From NCBI RefSeq assembly GCF_014200725.1, contig NZ_JACHCL010000005.1, positions 186,001 to 250,000 on the forward strand: a DNA stretch of 64,000 bases, given 5' to 3'. The DNA comes from Janthinobacterium silvisoli (lineage in GTDB: Bacteria > Pseudomonadota > Gammaproteobacteria > Burkholderiales > Burkholderiaceae_D). Below, in pieces: positions 50,825 through 61,471 of this stretch. A program made the position numbers and the translations under genes. The notes under the pieces are model-generated. The model ran no database searches. It saw only the letters and a program-made list of their open reading frames with translations, and was not told where the DNA came from. Within the stretch, counting starts at the first letter, position 1, and each line of letters starts with the position of its first letter.

Positions 50825-51580
50825 ATGCTGCTATTGATCGACGCCGGCAATACGCGCATCAAATGGGCCCTGGTCTCAGCCGACAGTGCGGCCGGCGCCT
50901 GGCTGGCCAGCGGCGCCGTGGAGCACGCGCAGCTCGACGCATTACAATCGGCCTGGGCCAACCTGGACATCTCGGAAGTGCTGCTGTCGAATGTGGCGGG
51001 AGCGGCCATAGCCGCGCGCCTGCAAGCCATGCTGCCCGTTGCAGCGCAACTATTTGCTTCGCTGCCGCAGCTGGCCGGCGTCGTCAACGCCTACCGCGAC
51101 CCGTCACAGCTGGGCTGCGACCGTTTTGCCGCCGCCATCGGCGCCTACGCGCTGGCACCCGGCCAGGCCGTCATCGTCGCCAATTGCGGCACCGCCACCA
51201 CCATCGACGCCATCACGGCTGATGGTGTATTTTTGGGCGGGATGATCTTGCCCGGCCTGGACTTGATGGCCAGTTCGCTGGCCCGCAACACGGCGCAACT
51301 GCCGCAGATCGGTGACGGGAACAAGGCGCCGCACGGCTTTGCCAACAATACCGATGATGCTATCCTCAGCGGCTGCCTGGCCGCGCAGGCGGGCGCCATC
51401 GAGCGGGCCGTGCGCATGCATGGCGCTACCGCCTGTTTGCTGTCGGGCGGCGCGGCGCCGCGCATCGCTTCAGCCCTTTCCACTGTCTTCCAGCTGGTGG
51501 ACAATATCGTCATGATCGGTTTGCAAACGGCCGCGCAGGCGGGCTTGCAGGCAGACTATCAAGGAGAGCAGGCATGCTGA
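50825..51580 (+). CDS. coaX: type III pantothenate kinase
   Basis: CoaX catalyses the first step of coenzyme A synthesis. The 251-residue protein has the ASKHA-type phosphate motif LLIDAGNTRIKWAL and NCGTATTIDAI. It follows birA by three bases and overlaps the SPOR gene by seven, so all three are coupled. Confidence 0.95.
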   Translation: MLLLIDAGNTRIKWALVSADSAAGAWLASGAVEHAQLDALQSAWANLDISEVLLSNVAGAAIAARLQAMLPVAAQLFASLPQLAGVVNAYRDPSQLGCDRFAAAIGAYALAPGQAVIVANCGTATTIDAITADGVFLGGMILPGLDLMASSLARNTAQLPQIGDGNKAPHGFANNTDDAILSGCLAAQAGAIERAVRMHGATACLLSGGAAPRIASALSTVFQLVDNIVMIGLQTAAQAGLQADYQGEQAC

Positions 51581-52263
51581 AATTCGTCTTCTGGCTGCTG
51601 GCCGCCATCAACCTGCTGGTGCTGGCCATCGGCCAGGGCTACCTGGGCAGCTTTCGCAGCGAGACGCGCGAACCGGCGCGCCTGCAATCCCAGCTCCAGC
51701 CCGGCAAGATCAAGCTGCTGAGCGAAGCACAGGCGCAGGCGATCGTCACGCCGCCTGCCGCCACGCCAGAAACACCTGCTACACCGGCCGCACCGCAAAG
51801 CTATGCCTGCACTGAAGTGGGCAACTTCGTGCTGGCCGATGGCCGCCGTTTTGAAGCGCAACTGGACGCGCTGGCACTGGGCGACCGCCAGTCGCGCCGC
51901 AATGTCGCAGGCCAGGAAATTTCCAGCTATATGGTGTACATCCCGTCGCAAGGCAGCAAGGAAGGCGCCGACCGCAAGGCCGGCGAATTGAAGCAGTTGG
52001 GAGTCACGAATTACTTCGTCATGGGCGAAGGCAGCCCCATACGCTGGGGGATTTCGCTAGGCGTATTCAAATCGGAAGACAGCGCGCAAAGCCAGCTGGC
52101 GGCGCTCAACAAGCGGGGCGTGCACAGCGCCCGCGTCGGTCCCCGCTACAGTTCCAGCAAGCTGCTGTCCTACCAGTTCCGCGACCTCGATGCGGCCACG
52201 CATGCGCGCCTGGTAGAGATCAAGGCGAAGTTCCCGGAGCAGGAACTGCGCAGCTGCAAATAA
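51574..52263 (+). CDS. SPOR-domain protein, membrane anchored
   Basis: The 229-residue protein begins with a membrane helix (LKFVFWLLAAINLLVLAI), then a Pro/Thr/Ala linker and a C-terminal SPOR-like domain (YMVYIPSQGSKEGADRKAG). AAGGAGAG precedes the ATG, which lies inside the coaX end. Its stop codon directly touches that of the convergent rlpA, leaving no space for a terminator. Confidence 0.87.
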   Translation: MLKFVFWLLAAINLLVLAIGQGYLGSFRSETREPARLQSQLQPGKIKLLSEAQAQAIVTPPAATPETPATPAAPQSYACTEVGNFVLADGRRFEAQLDALALGDRQSRRNVAGQEISSYMVYIPSQGSKEGADRKAGELKQLGVTNYFVMGEGSPIRWGISLGVFKSEDSAQSQLAALNKRGVHSARVGPRYSSSKLLSYQFRDLDAATHARLVEIKAKFPEQELRSCK

Positions 52264-53298
52264 TCAGCGTTGAATGACAATCGGCTTGACACCCGCCGAT
52301 TCCGGCAAGCTGGCCGCCGCCCGTGCCGCATCGGCGCGGCTGGCGAACGGTCCGCCGTATAAACGGAACAGCGGGCCGGCCGGCACCACTTCCAGCTTGC
52401 CCAGGCTGGACGCATACGGCGCCAGCAGCGAGCGGCCCGTTTCCGCATTGTCGGCGCGCGAATACGCCCCCAGCTGCAGATAAAAACCGCTGGCCAAGGC
52501 GGCCGGTGCGGGCGCAGCGACGGTAGCGTCGACCGCCTGCGCAGTCACTTCCGGCTGCACCACGGCGCTCGTCTCGGGTGGCGTATCGATGGAAATGGCC
52601 ACCACCGACGGCGTTAAAGGCGCTGGCTTGGGCGCCGCGCGCGACGCCAGGATCGCGTCGATATCGGCCGGCAGCAAACGTTCGACGATCACTTCGTGGC
52701 TACCCTTGCCCAGGAAGCCCAGTTTCAGCGCCGCCGTGTACGACACGTCGATCACGCGCGTGGCGTGGAACGGGCCACGGTCGTTGATACGCACGATCAC
52801 CTGCTCGCCGCTCTCGGTACTGGTCACGCGCGCATACGACGGGATCGGCAGGGTCGGATGGGCCGCCGTCATCTTGTACATATCGTAGATCTCGCCCGAC
52901 GAGGTGCGCTGGCCATGGAATTTCTTGCCATACCAGGTGCCGATGCCGCGCTGTGTGAACGGCTGGTTATCGGTCATCGGCGTATAGGTTTTGCCGAAGA
53001 CCACATACGGACGGTTGGCGCGCGTGGAATAAGGTTCATTGCGCACTTCGGCATCGGGCACGTCGCGCAGGTTGGGCGGCGGATTGTCGCCAGGACCATC
53101 ATCCTTGTAATAGCCGCCACGGCCAGAGCCTGCCGCCGGCAGCGCTGGCAAGGTGGGGTCCTGGCGCACGGGTACCTTGACCTTGCCGCCACCAGGCGGC
53201 AGCGGCACATTGGACGACTTTTGCGGCGTCGTGCCGCAGGCGGTCAATACCAGCACGGACAGCACCGCGGCAGCGTTTCGGATATTACTTCGGTTCAT
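52264..53298 (-). CDS. rlpA: septal-ring lytic transglycosylase RlpA lipoprotein
   Basis: RlpA cleaves peptide-free glycan strands. The 344-residue lipoprotein has a lipobox (LVLTAC, Cys21), the double-psi-beta-barrel RlpA domain (GTWYGKKFHG through IRINDRGPFH) and a C-terminal SPOR domain. Two in-frame ATGs lie six bases apart. AAGGA is one base from the first and seven from the second, so the second (53298) was chosen. It ends the mre cluster and follows rodA by 36 bases. Confidence 0.93.
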   Translation of the reverse strand: MNRSNIRNAAAVLSVLVLTACGTTPQKSSNVPLPPGGGKVKVPVRQDPTLPALPAAGSGRGGYYKDDGPGDNPPPNLRDVPDAEVRNEPYSTRANRPYVVFGKTYTPMTDNQPFTQRGIGTWYGKKFHGQRTSSGEIYDMYKMTAAHPTLPIPSYARVTSTESGEQVIVRINDRGPFHATRVIDVSYTAALKLGFLGKGSHEVIVERLLPADIDAILASRAAPKPAPLTPSVVAISIDTPPETSAVVQPEVTAQAVDATVAAPAPAALASGFYLQLGAYSRADNAETGRSLLAPYASSLGKLEVVPAGPLFRLYGGPFASRADAARAAASLPESAGVKPIVIQR

Positions 53299-53334
53299 AG
53301 GCATGTCCTTATTGTTTTTCCGGCCCGCCGGCCA

Positions 53335-54450
53335 TCAGGTCTGCACCAGCTTGCGGTGGCGCTGTATGCTCATCAGGATGCCTGCGGCCACGCCCAGGGT
53401 CAGCAGCGCGGTGCCGCCGTAGCTGAGGAAAGGCAGCGGCACGCCGACCACCGGTACGATGCCGCTGACCATGCCCATGTTCACAAAAGCGTAGGTGAAG
53501 AAAATCATGGTCAGGGCGCCGGCCAGCAAACGCGTGAAAAAGCTCGGCGCGTTGGCGGCGATCATCATGCAACGTCCTATCAGCAGCAGATACATCAGCA
53601 TGAGGATCAGGTTGCCGATCAGGCCAAATTCTTCCGAATACACGGCGAAAATGAAGTCGGTCGTGCGTTCCGGGACGAATTCCAGGTGGGCCTGCGTACC
53701 GTGCGTCCAACCCTTGCCCGTCATGCCGCCCGAGCCAATCGCGATGATGGACTGGATAATATGGAAGCCTTTACCCAGCGGGTCCTTGGTCGGATCGATC
53801 AGCATCATCACGCGGTCGCGCTGGTAGTCGTGCAGGTGCGACCAGACGATAGGCAGGCTGCAGACTGCGGCCAGCAGCAAACCGGCCATGACTTTCCACG
53901 ACAGGCCGGCCAGGAAGATCACGGCAAAACCCGCCGCCACCACCAGCAGCGCCGTGCCCAGGTCAGGCTGGCGCGCAATCAGGTAGACCGGCACCAGCAG
54001 CAGTACGGCTGCCGCCACAAAGGACTTCCAGCGCAGCGCACCGGCACTGTGCTGGAAAAACCAGGCCAGCATCAGCGGCGAAGCAATCTTCAGGAATTCG
54101 GATGGCTGGATATCGATCACGCCGATATGCAGCCAGCGCCGCGCACCGAGCTTGATGGTGCCGAACAGGGCCACGGCGACCAGCAGCAGCACCGATATCG
54201 TATAGGCAGGCACGGCGATGCGCATCAGCATTTGCGGCGTGACATTGGCCGCCAGCCACATCACGAAAAAGCATAGCAGGATGTTGCGCAGGTGGTCTTC
54301 GATCTTGCCGGGGATGCCGATACTGGCAGAGTAGAGGGTCACGAGACTGGTCGCCAGCAGCATCAGGATGATCAGCATGAGCGGCAGGTCGAACACCATC
54401 AGATAGGGCTTGGCGCGCCGCCACAGCGAGCGCCTTTCGTTAATGGACAT
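53335..54450 (-). CDS. rodA: rod shape-determining SEDS glycosyltransferase RodA
   Basis: RodA polymerises peptidoglycan glycan strands in the elongasome together with PBP2. The 371-residue protein has about ten membrane helices and the SEDS signature region (PLPFLSYGG; RQPDLGTALL). AAGGAA precedes the ATG by five bases; the open frame runs 137 codons further upstream, into mrdA, and those codons are not part of the gene. It lies 67 bases after mrdA. Confidence 0.96.
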   Translation of the reverse strand: MSINERRSLWRRAKPYLMVFDLPLMLIILMLLATSLVTLYSASIGIPGKIEDHLRNILLCFFVMWLAANVTPQMLMRIAVPAYTISVLLLVAVALFGTIKLGARRWLHIGVIDIQPSEFLKIASPLMLAWFFQHSAGALRWKSFVAAAVLLLVPVYLIARQPDLGTALLVVAAGFAVIFLAGLSWKVMAGLLLAAVCSLPIVWSHLHDYQRDRVMMLIDPTKDPLGKGFHIIQSIIAIGSGGMTGKGWTHGTQAHLEFVPERTTDFIFAVYSEEFGLIGNLILMLMYLLLIGRCMMIAANAPSFFTRLLAGALTMIFFTYAFVNMGMVSGIVPVVGVPLPFLSYGGTALLTLGVAAGILMSIQRHRKLVQT

Positions 54451-54517
54451 GTATTTCCTTATTGCCTTGGGGTCTGGCGCGCCGCCATAGCGCGCGCCTC
54501 TCGTAATGAGAAACGCT

Positions 54518-56488
54518 TCATTGTTGCCTGGCAGGCGGCGGGGCGGCCTGCTCGTCATTGATTTCTTCCAGCGTGCGCACTTCATCGACGTCTTCCTTCG
54601 GCACCTTGGTTTTGTCTTTTTCCTTGTCGCTCGGACGCTTGCCCAGCAGGTAGTAATCGAGCGCCTTGCGCGCAATCGGGGCCGCCACGCCGGCGCCGAA
54701 ACCGGCGTTTTCCACCACGATGGCAATCGCGATGCGCGGCTTGTCGGCCGGTGCGAAAGCCGTGAACAAGGCGTTGTCGCGCAGGCGTTCAGCCAGCAGC
54801 TTGGCGTTGTACTTTTCGTTTTTCTTGATGCCGACCACCTGCGCGGTACCCGTCTTGCCACCCACCGTGTACGGCACGCCGGCGAAGATGCGCGCTGCCG
54901 TGCCGCCCGCTTCGCTGGTCACGCCGACCATGGCCTTCTTGATGATGTCGATATTTTCCTGCTTGAGCGCAATGCGGTAGCTTTCCTTCGGCACCGTCAG
55001 GGTGCGCGCATGCGTGCCGCCATCTTCGATGATTTTCACCAGATGGGGTTTCATGACCACGCCATTGTTGGCCAGGTTGGCAACCGCGTGGGCGATCTGT
55101 AGCGGCGTGTACGAGTTATAGCCCGAGCCGTTACTGACCGAAATCGTGTCGCCGCCCTGCCATTTTTTCTGCGCCGCCGTCTTGAAGCGGTTGCGTTTCC
55201 ACTCCGTCGATGGCAACACGCCGGTCTTTTCATTACTCAGGTCGATACCGGTCAACTGGCCGAAACCAAACGGTTTCATGAAGTCGTGGATGGCGTCGAT
55301 GCCCATGTCGCGGCCCAGCTGGTAATAATAGGTATTGCACGAAACGACGATGGATTTATGCATGTCGACGATACCGTGGCCGCCCACTTTATCGTCGCGG
55401 AACATATGCCCGCCCAGCATGAAGTAACCAGGGTCGACGATCGACTGGCTCGGCGTGCGCTTGCCCAGTTCCAGCGCGGCCAGCGCCATGAAGGGCTTGA
55501 AGGTCGAGCCAGGCGCGTAGGTACCGGAAATCGGCCGGTTCACCATCGGCCGGTCCAGCGAGGTATTCAATTCATTCCAGCTTTGCTGGTCGATGCCGTC
55601 GACAAACAGGTTAGGGTCGTAGCCGGGCTTGGAAACGTAGGCCAGGATATCGCCGGTTTCCGGGTCGATCGCCACGGCCGCACCGCGCCATTCGCCAAAC
55701 GCTTCTTCCAGTACCTTTTGCAGTTCGATATCGACCGACAGGATCAGATTGCTGCCGGGGATGGCCGCCGTGCGCGACAGGGTACGCATGGCGCGCCCAC
55801 CGGCCGACACTTCCACCTCTTCATAACCGGTGGTGCCGTGCAGCTGCTTTTCGTAGCTTTTTTCCAGCCCCTCTTTACCGATATGGTCGGTGCCATTGTA
55901 GTTGGCGGCGTCGTCGCCCTCTTCCAGCGCCTTCGATTCATTGCGGTTGATGCGGCCGATAAAACCGACCACGTGCGAGGCGATCTCGCCCATCGGATAC
56001 TGGCGGAACAAACGCGCCTGCACTTCGACGCCAGGAAAGCGGAAGCGCTGGGCCGTGAAACGGGCCACTTCCTCATCGGTCAGGCGCGTGCGCAGCGGCA
56101 CGCTGACGAAGTTCTTCGATTCTTCCAGCAGTTTCTTGAAGCGGCGGCGGTCCTTGATGTCCACCTGGATCAGGGTCGACAACTCGTCGATCACCGAGTC
56201 GAGGCTGGCGCTGAGTTTCGACGGCGTGATTTCCAGCGTATAGGCCGAATAATTACGCGCCAGGACCACGCCATTGCGGTCCAGGATCAGGCCACGCGTG
56301 GGCACGATGGGCACCACCGAGATGCGGTTATCCTCGGCCTTGGTCGCATAGTCTTCGTGCTTGATCACCTGCAGCCAGATAAAGCGCGCCAGCAGCAGCG
56401 AAAAGCAGATGAAGACGAGCGCGCCCAGCGCGGTCAGGCGCATGCGGAAAAAATGCAGTTCGCGCTCGGTGTTCTTGATTTCAGTCAT
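54518..56488 (-). CDS. mrdA: penicillin-binding protein 2
   Basis: The elongasome transpeptidase of 656 residues has an N-terminal membrane anchor and a pedestal domain. Its transpeptidase domain has the active site S328-T-F-K331, the SxN-type motif SNGSG and K-T-G in GGKTGTAQ. It pairs with RodA. It begins 14 bases after mreD. Confidence 0.97.
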   Translation of the reverse strand: MTEIKNTERELHFFRMRLTALGALVFICFSLLLARFIWLQVIKHEDYATKAEDNRISVVPIVPTRGLILDRNGVVLARNYSAYTLEITPSKLSASLDSVIDELSTLIQVDIKDRRRFKKLLEESKNFVSVPLRTRLTDEEVARFTAQRFRFPGVEVQARLFRQYPMGEIASHVVGFIGRINRNESKALEEGDDAANYNGTDHIGKEGLEKSYEKQLHGTTGYEEVEVSAGGRAMRTLSRTAAIPGSNLILSVDIELQKVLEEAFGEWRGAAVAIDPETGDILAYVSKPGYDPNLFVDGIDQQSWNELNTSLDRPMVNRPISGTYAPGSTFKPFMALAALELGKRTPSQSIVDPGYFMLGGHMFRDDKVGGHGIVDMHKSIVVSCNTYYYQLGRDMGIDAIHDFMKPFGFGQLTGIDLSNEKTGVLPSTEWKRNRFKTAAQKKWQGGDTISVSNGSGYNSYTPLQIAHAVANLANNGVVMKPHLVKIIEDGGTHARTLTVPKESYRIALKQENIDIIKKAMVGVTSEAGGTAARIFAGVPYTVGGKTGTAQVVGIKKNEKYNAKLLAERLRDNALFTAFAPADKPRIAIAIVVENAGFGAGVAAPIARKALDYYLLGKRPSDKEKDKTKVPKEDVDEVRTLEEINDEQAAPPPARQQ

Positions 56489-56502
56489 GGCGAGGTGAGC
56501 GC

Positions 56503-57015
56503 TTAAATCGGCCGGTTATGGTCGCGGTCCACGGCACGGCGCTGCGGCGCCAGCAAGACCCAGGTAATCACAGGCCACAGGAGCACGGCCACCAGGCTCT
56601 CGATGAAATTGAGCCAGCCGGGGAAACGCCCGGAAACGATCAAGCGCGTCACCATTTGCAGCAGCTGCGTCAGCAGCAGCAACGGCAGCACGTGCAAGGC
56701 TTGCGTCATGACGGGGAACCACAGCACGCGGCGGTGCATCATGATGGCGAAGTAGGACAGCAGGGTGTAGGCCAGCGCATTCTCGCCCATCAGGGTCGAA
56801 TCATGCACGTCCATCATCAAGCCCATGAAGAACGCCACGCCGATACCGACCTTGCGCGGCTGGTGGATGCCCCAGAAGACCAGCACCAGCGCAACAAAAT
56901 CGGGCACGCCGACAGTCTGCCCCCAGGGCAGCAGGTTCAGCAAAAATGCGCACAGCAGGGAAAAGCCGATAAACACGGGGCTGACCGGCAGCAGGATGTA
57001 ATGCGGGCGGTTCAT
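56503..57015 (-). CDS. mreD: rod shape-determining protein MreD
   Basis: The 170-residue integral membrane protein has about five helices and begins MNRPHYILLPVSPVF. The ATG overlaps the mreC stop (ATGA). Upstream frame to 57303 is mreC DNA read out of frame. Confidence 0.95.
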   Translation of the reverse strand: MNRPHYILLPVSPVFIGFSLLCAFLLNLLPWGQTVGVPDFVALVLVFWGIHQPRKVGIGVAFFMGLMMDVHDSTLMGENALAYTLLSYFAIMMHRRVLWFPVMTQALHVLPLLLLTQLLQMVTRLIVSGRFPGWLNFIESLVAVLLWPVITWVLLAPQRRAVDRDHNRPI

Positions 57016-58073
57016 GGTGTCGTTTCTTTCGGTGCAGCGGTAGCGGGCGCAGGTGCTGGCGTTGGAGCCTGAGGTTTCTGTGCCGCTGGTTTCTGTGATG
57101 CGGGCGGTGTCGTGGCCGGCGTAGCGGCCGGTGGCGCCGCAGCCGTTGCGGGTGCAGCAGCATTGTCCTTGATCGGCGCCATCTTGCCGGCGATCTTGCG
57201 GCCCGTCTTGATGTCTTCCGCCGGTGGGCGCGGTGCAATCTGCGGCGACGTCATCAGGATCAGCAACTGGGTATTGCGTTCGATGCCTGCCAGCGGCTGG
57301 CACACGACGCGGCCAAACGGGCCATGCGCATTGCGCTCGACCAAAGTCACGCGCGCCACGGCCAGGCCGGCCGGATACAGGCCGTCGAGGCCAGAGGTAA
57401 TCACGATGTCGCCGATCTGGATGTCGGCGCTGGGCGCCGTGAAGCGCAATTCCATGGTGCCGGACTTGCCGCGGCCATAGGCCACGCTGCGCACGCCATT
57501 ACGCAACAGCTGCACCGGTATCGCCTGCTCTTCATCGGTCAGCAAGGTCACTTCCGACGTAAACGGGAACACACGCGTAACCTGCCCCACCACGCCCAGG
57601 TTGTCGATCACCGGGCGCCCCAGTTCGACGCCATTCTGCGTGCCGCGATCGAGCACGATCTTGCGGGTGGCGGCGTCGCGCGTGTCGTACAGCACTTCGG
57701 CCAGCATGGTCTTGACTGGCACGCGCTCGCGCGCATCCATCAATTTACGCAAATGGTTGTTCTCGACCAGATTCAACTGCGCCTGCTGCAACAGCTGCGC
57801 CGAAGTGATCTGCTCCTGTTTCAGGTCGCGTACCTGTTTTTCCAGCACGGACAGCGAAGAAAAATAATTACCCACGCCCTGGGCCACGTCGCGCGGCATC
57901 AGGGCCAGCATTTGTACCGGATACAGCGCGGTACCGACCGCCTGGCGCACGGCGGTCAAGGCGTGCATGCGGGAATCGACCAGCAGCAGGGCGATCGAAA
58001 TGCCGGCGAACACCATCATCTTGACGCGGGCAGAGGCGCCTTGTTTGAAAAGTGGCGGAGGACTGTATTCCAT
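57012..58073 (-). CDS. mreC: rod shape-determining protein MreC
   Basis: MreC links cytoplasmic MreB to periplasmic PBP2. The 353-residue protein has one membrane helix near residue 25-40, a coiled coil (about 65-110) and the MreC beta domains. The C-terminus after about residue 275 is an Ala/Pro/Thr/Lys-rich tail of some 75 residues. The ATG at 58073 follows GGAT at a proper distance; an ATG three codons upstream is less likely. Confidence 0.95.
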   Translation of the reverse strand: MEYSPPPLFKQGASARVKMMVFAGISIALLLVDSRMHALTAVRQAVGTALYPVQMLALMPRDVAQGVGNYFSSLSVLEKQVRDLKQEQITSAQLLQQAQLNLVENNHLRKLMDARERVPVKTMLAEVLYDTRDAATRKIVLDRGTQNGVELGRPVIDNLGVVGQVTRVFPFTSEVTLLTDEEQAIPVQLLRNGVRSVAYGRGKSGTMELRFTAPSADIQIGDIVITSGLDGLYPAGLAVARVTLVERNAHGPFGRVVCQPLAGIERNTQLLILMTSPQIAPRPPAEDIKTGRKIAGKMAPIKDNAAAPATAAAPPAATPATTPPASQKPAAQKPQAPTPAPAPATAAPKETTP

Positions 58074-58138
58074 GACATCCAATAATCAGGCGCAGTGCGC
58101 CAACGTGCGGACCCCGGTCAAACGCCGGAGCCAAAACC

Positions 58139-58166
58139 AAAAAAAGGCCGGAAACATATCCGGCCC
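58139..58166 (-). terminator. terminator between mreB and mreC
   Basis: GGCCGGA (58146-58152) pairs with TCCGGCC (58159-58165), and on the minus strand a run of seven T follows. It lies just after the mreB stop, inside the mre cluster, and may let mreB be expressed more than mreCD. Confidence 0.8.
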
Positions 58167-58176
58167 TTCTGTCAGA

Positions 58177-59572
<1,396 letters not shown>

Positions 59573-59875
59573 ATGTCCCTGACACTATCCGACGTAAAAC
59601 GCATCGCCCATCTGGCACAACTTGACATGGCCGACGAGCAGGCGACGGCGTCGCTCGAACAATTGAACAAAATTTTTGCCTTGGCAGAACAAATGCAAGC
59701 CGTCAATACGGATGGCGTCGCCCCCCTGAGCCATCCGCTGGCCGCCCACATGGACAAGATCGCCCTGCGCCTGCGCGAAGACGTGGCCACCGAACCGAAC
59801 CGCCGCGACGACTATCAGACCGTGGCGCCGAAAGTGCAAGACGGCCTGTATCTGGTACCGAAAGTCATCGAGTAA
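59573..59875 (+). CDS. gatC: Asp-tRNA(Asn)/Glu-tRNA(Gln) amidotransferase subunit C
   Basis: The 100-residue subunit begins [17 protein letters not shown] and stabilises GatA in the complex. It leads gatCAB, the complex that converts mischarged Glu-tRNA(Gln) or Asp-tRNA(Asn) to the amide form. Confidence 0.96.
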   Translation: MSLTLSDVKRIAHLAQLDMADEQATASLEQLNKIFALAEQMQAVNTDGVAPLSHPLAAHMDKIALRLREDVATEPNRRDDYQTVAPKVQDGLYLVPKVIE

Positions 59876-59930
59876 TCGATACGCCGCACCTCGATACCCA
59901 CCTTCGCCGAATAGACTAAATAGAAACGCC

Positions 59931-61415
59931 ATGCATACAAAATCCATCAAACAGCTGTCCACGCTTTTGCAGAACAAGGAAATTTCCGCCGTTGCGCTGG
60001 CGACGCATTTCCTCGACCGCATCGAAGCGGACAGCTCGAACGCCTTTTTGCACGTCGACCGTGCGCTGACCCTGGCCCAGGCCGCTGAGGCCGATGCGCG
60101 CATCGCCAACGGCACGGCCACACCGCTGACGGGCGTGCCGATCGCCCACAAGGATTTGTTTGTCACCAAAGGCTGGCGCACCACGGCTGGCTCAAAGATG
60201 CTGGGCAATTACGTCAGCCCGTTTGACGCCACCGTGGTGGAAAAATTCCAGGCAGCCGGCATGGTCAGCCTGGGCAAGGTCAATTGCGATGAATTCGCCA
60301 TGGGTTCGGGCAATGAAAACTCGGCCTTCGGCGCAGTGCAAAATCCGTGGGACAAAAACGCCGTGCCTGGCGGCTCGTCCGGTGGTTCGGCTGCTGCCGT
60401 GGCCGCCGGCCTGACGCCAGCAGCGACCGGTACCGATACGGGCGGCTCGATCCGCCAGCCGGCTGCCTTCTGCGGCATCACCGGCATCAAACCGACCTAT
60501 GGCCGCGTCTCGCGCTTCGGCATGATCGCGTTTGCCTCATCGCTGGACCAAGGCGGCCCGATGGCCCGCTCGGCCGAAGACTGCGCCCTGCTGCTGACCG
60601 CCATGGCCGGCTTCGACGAGCGCGACTCGACCAGTCTGACGCCGGAGCAAGGCGGCATAGCGGAAGATTTCTCACGCGACCTCGATCAACCATTGACGGG
60701 ACTGCGCATCGGCGTGCCGCGCGAGTACTTCGGCGAGGGTTTGTCCAAGGATGTGGAAGCGGCCGTGCGCGGCGCGCTGGCGCAATATGAAAAGCTGGGC
60801 GCCACCCTGGTCGACATTTCGCTGCCCAACACGGCGCTGTCGATCCCTGCCTACTACATGATCGCCCCAGCCGAAGCATCGTCCAACCTGTCGCGCTACG
60901 ACGGCGTGCGCTACGGCCACCGCGCCAGCGAGTACAAGGACTTGCAGGACATGTACAAGAAGACCCGCGCCGAAGGTTTTGGCGCCGAAGTCAAACGCCG
61001 CATCCTGATCGGCACCTATGTGCTGTGCCACGGCTACTACGACGCCTACTACCTGAAGGCGCAAAAAATCCGCCGCTTGATCGCGCAAGACTTTGAGGCT
61101 GTACTGAATGGCCCGAACGCCGTCTGCGACGTCATCATGGGACCGGTCGCACCGACCGTGGCCTGGGACCTGGGCGACAAGACGGACGACCCGGTCGCCA
61201 ACTACCTGGCCGACATCTACACCCTGTCGACCAGCCTGGCCGGCTTGCCTGGTATGTCGATTCCTTGCGGTTTCGGCAGCGGCGAGAAAAATAGCGCCCG
61301 CCCGGTGGGCCTACAAATCATCGGCAATTATTTTGCCGAAGCCAAGCTGCTCAACGTCGCCCACCAGTTCCAGCAAGTGACGGACTGGCACACGCGCAGC
61401 CCTGCCAGCGTTTAA
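59931..61415 (+). CDS. gatA: Asp-tRNA(Asn)/Glu-tRNA(Gln) amidotransferase subunit A
   Basis: GatA is the amidase that releases ammonia from glutamine. The 494-residue protein has the Ser-cisSer-Lys triad: Lys74 in AHKDLF, Ser149 in GGSSGGS and nucleophile Ser173 in [10 protein letters not shown]. It follows gatC by 55 bases. Confidence 0.98.
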   Translation: MHTKSIKQLSTLLQNKEISAVALATHFLDRIEADSSNAFLHVDRALTLAQAAEADARIANGTATPLTGVPIAHKDLFVTKGWRTTAGSKMLGNYVSPFDATVVEKFQAAGMVSLGKVNCDEFAMGSGNENSAFGAVQNPWDKNAVPGGSSGGSAAAVAAGLTPAATGTDTGGSIRQPAAFCGITGIKPTYGRVSRFGMIAFASSLDQGGPMARSAEDCALLLTAMAGFDERDSTSLTPEQGGIAEDFSRDLDQPLTGLRIGVPREYFGEGLSKDVEAAVRGALAQYEKLGATLVDISLPNTALSIPAYYMIAPAEASSNLSRYDGVRYGHRASEYKDLQDMYKKTRAEGFGAEVKRRILIGTYVLCHGYYDAYYLKAQKIRRLIAQDFEAVLNGPNAVCDVIMGPVAPTVAWDLGDKTDDPVANYLADIYTLSTSLAGLPGMSIPCGFGSGEKNSARPVGLQIIGNYFAEAKLLNVAHQFQQVTDWHTRSPASV

Positions 61416-61471
61416 CACAAAGAACAGATTCGCGCCGCCCAGGCGGCGCCACCAAACTAAGCGAGAACACT

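Noticed and set aside
54451-54861. N-terminal extension of RodA
   Set aside because: These codons lie in the mrdA gene in another frame; RodA has a good ribosome binding site at 54450.
57016-57303. Longer MreD with a Thr/Arg-rich N-terminus
   Set aside because: This is the mreC C-terminal coding region in another frame; MreD starts at the ATGA overlap at 57015.
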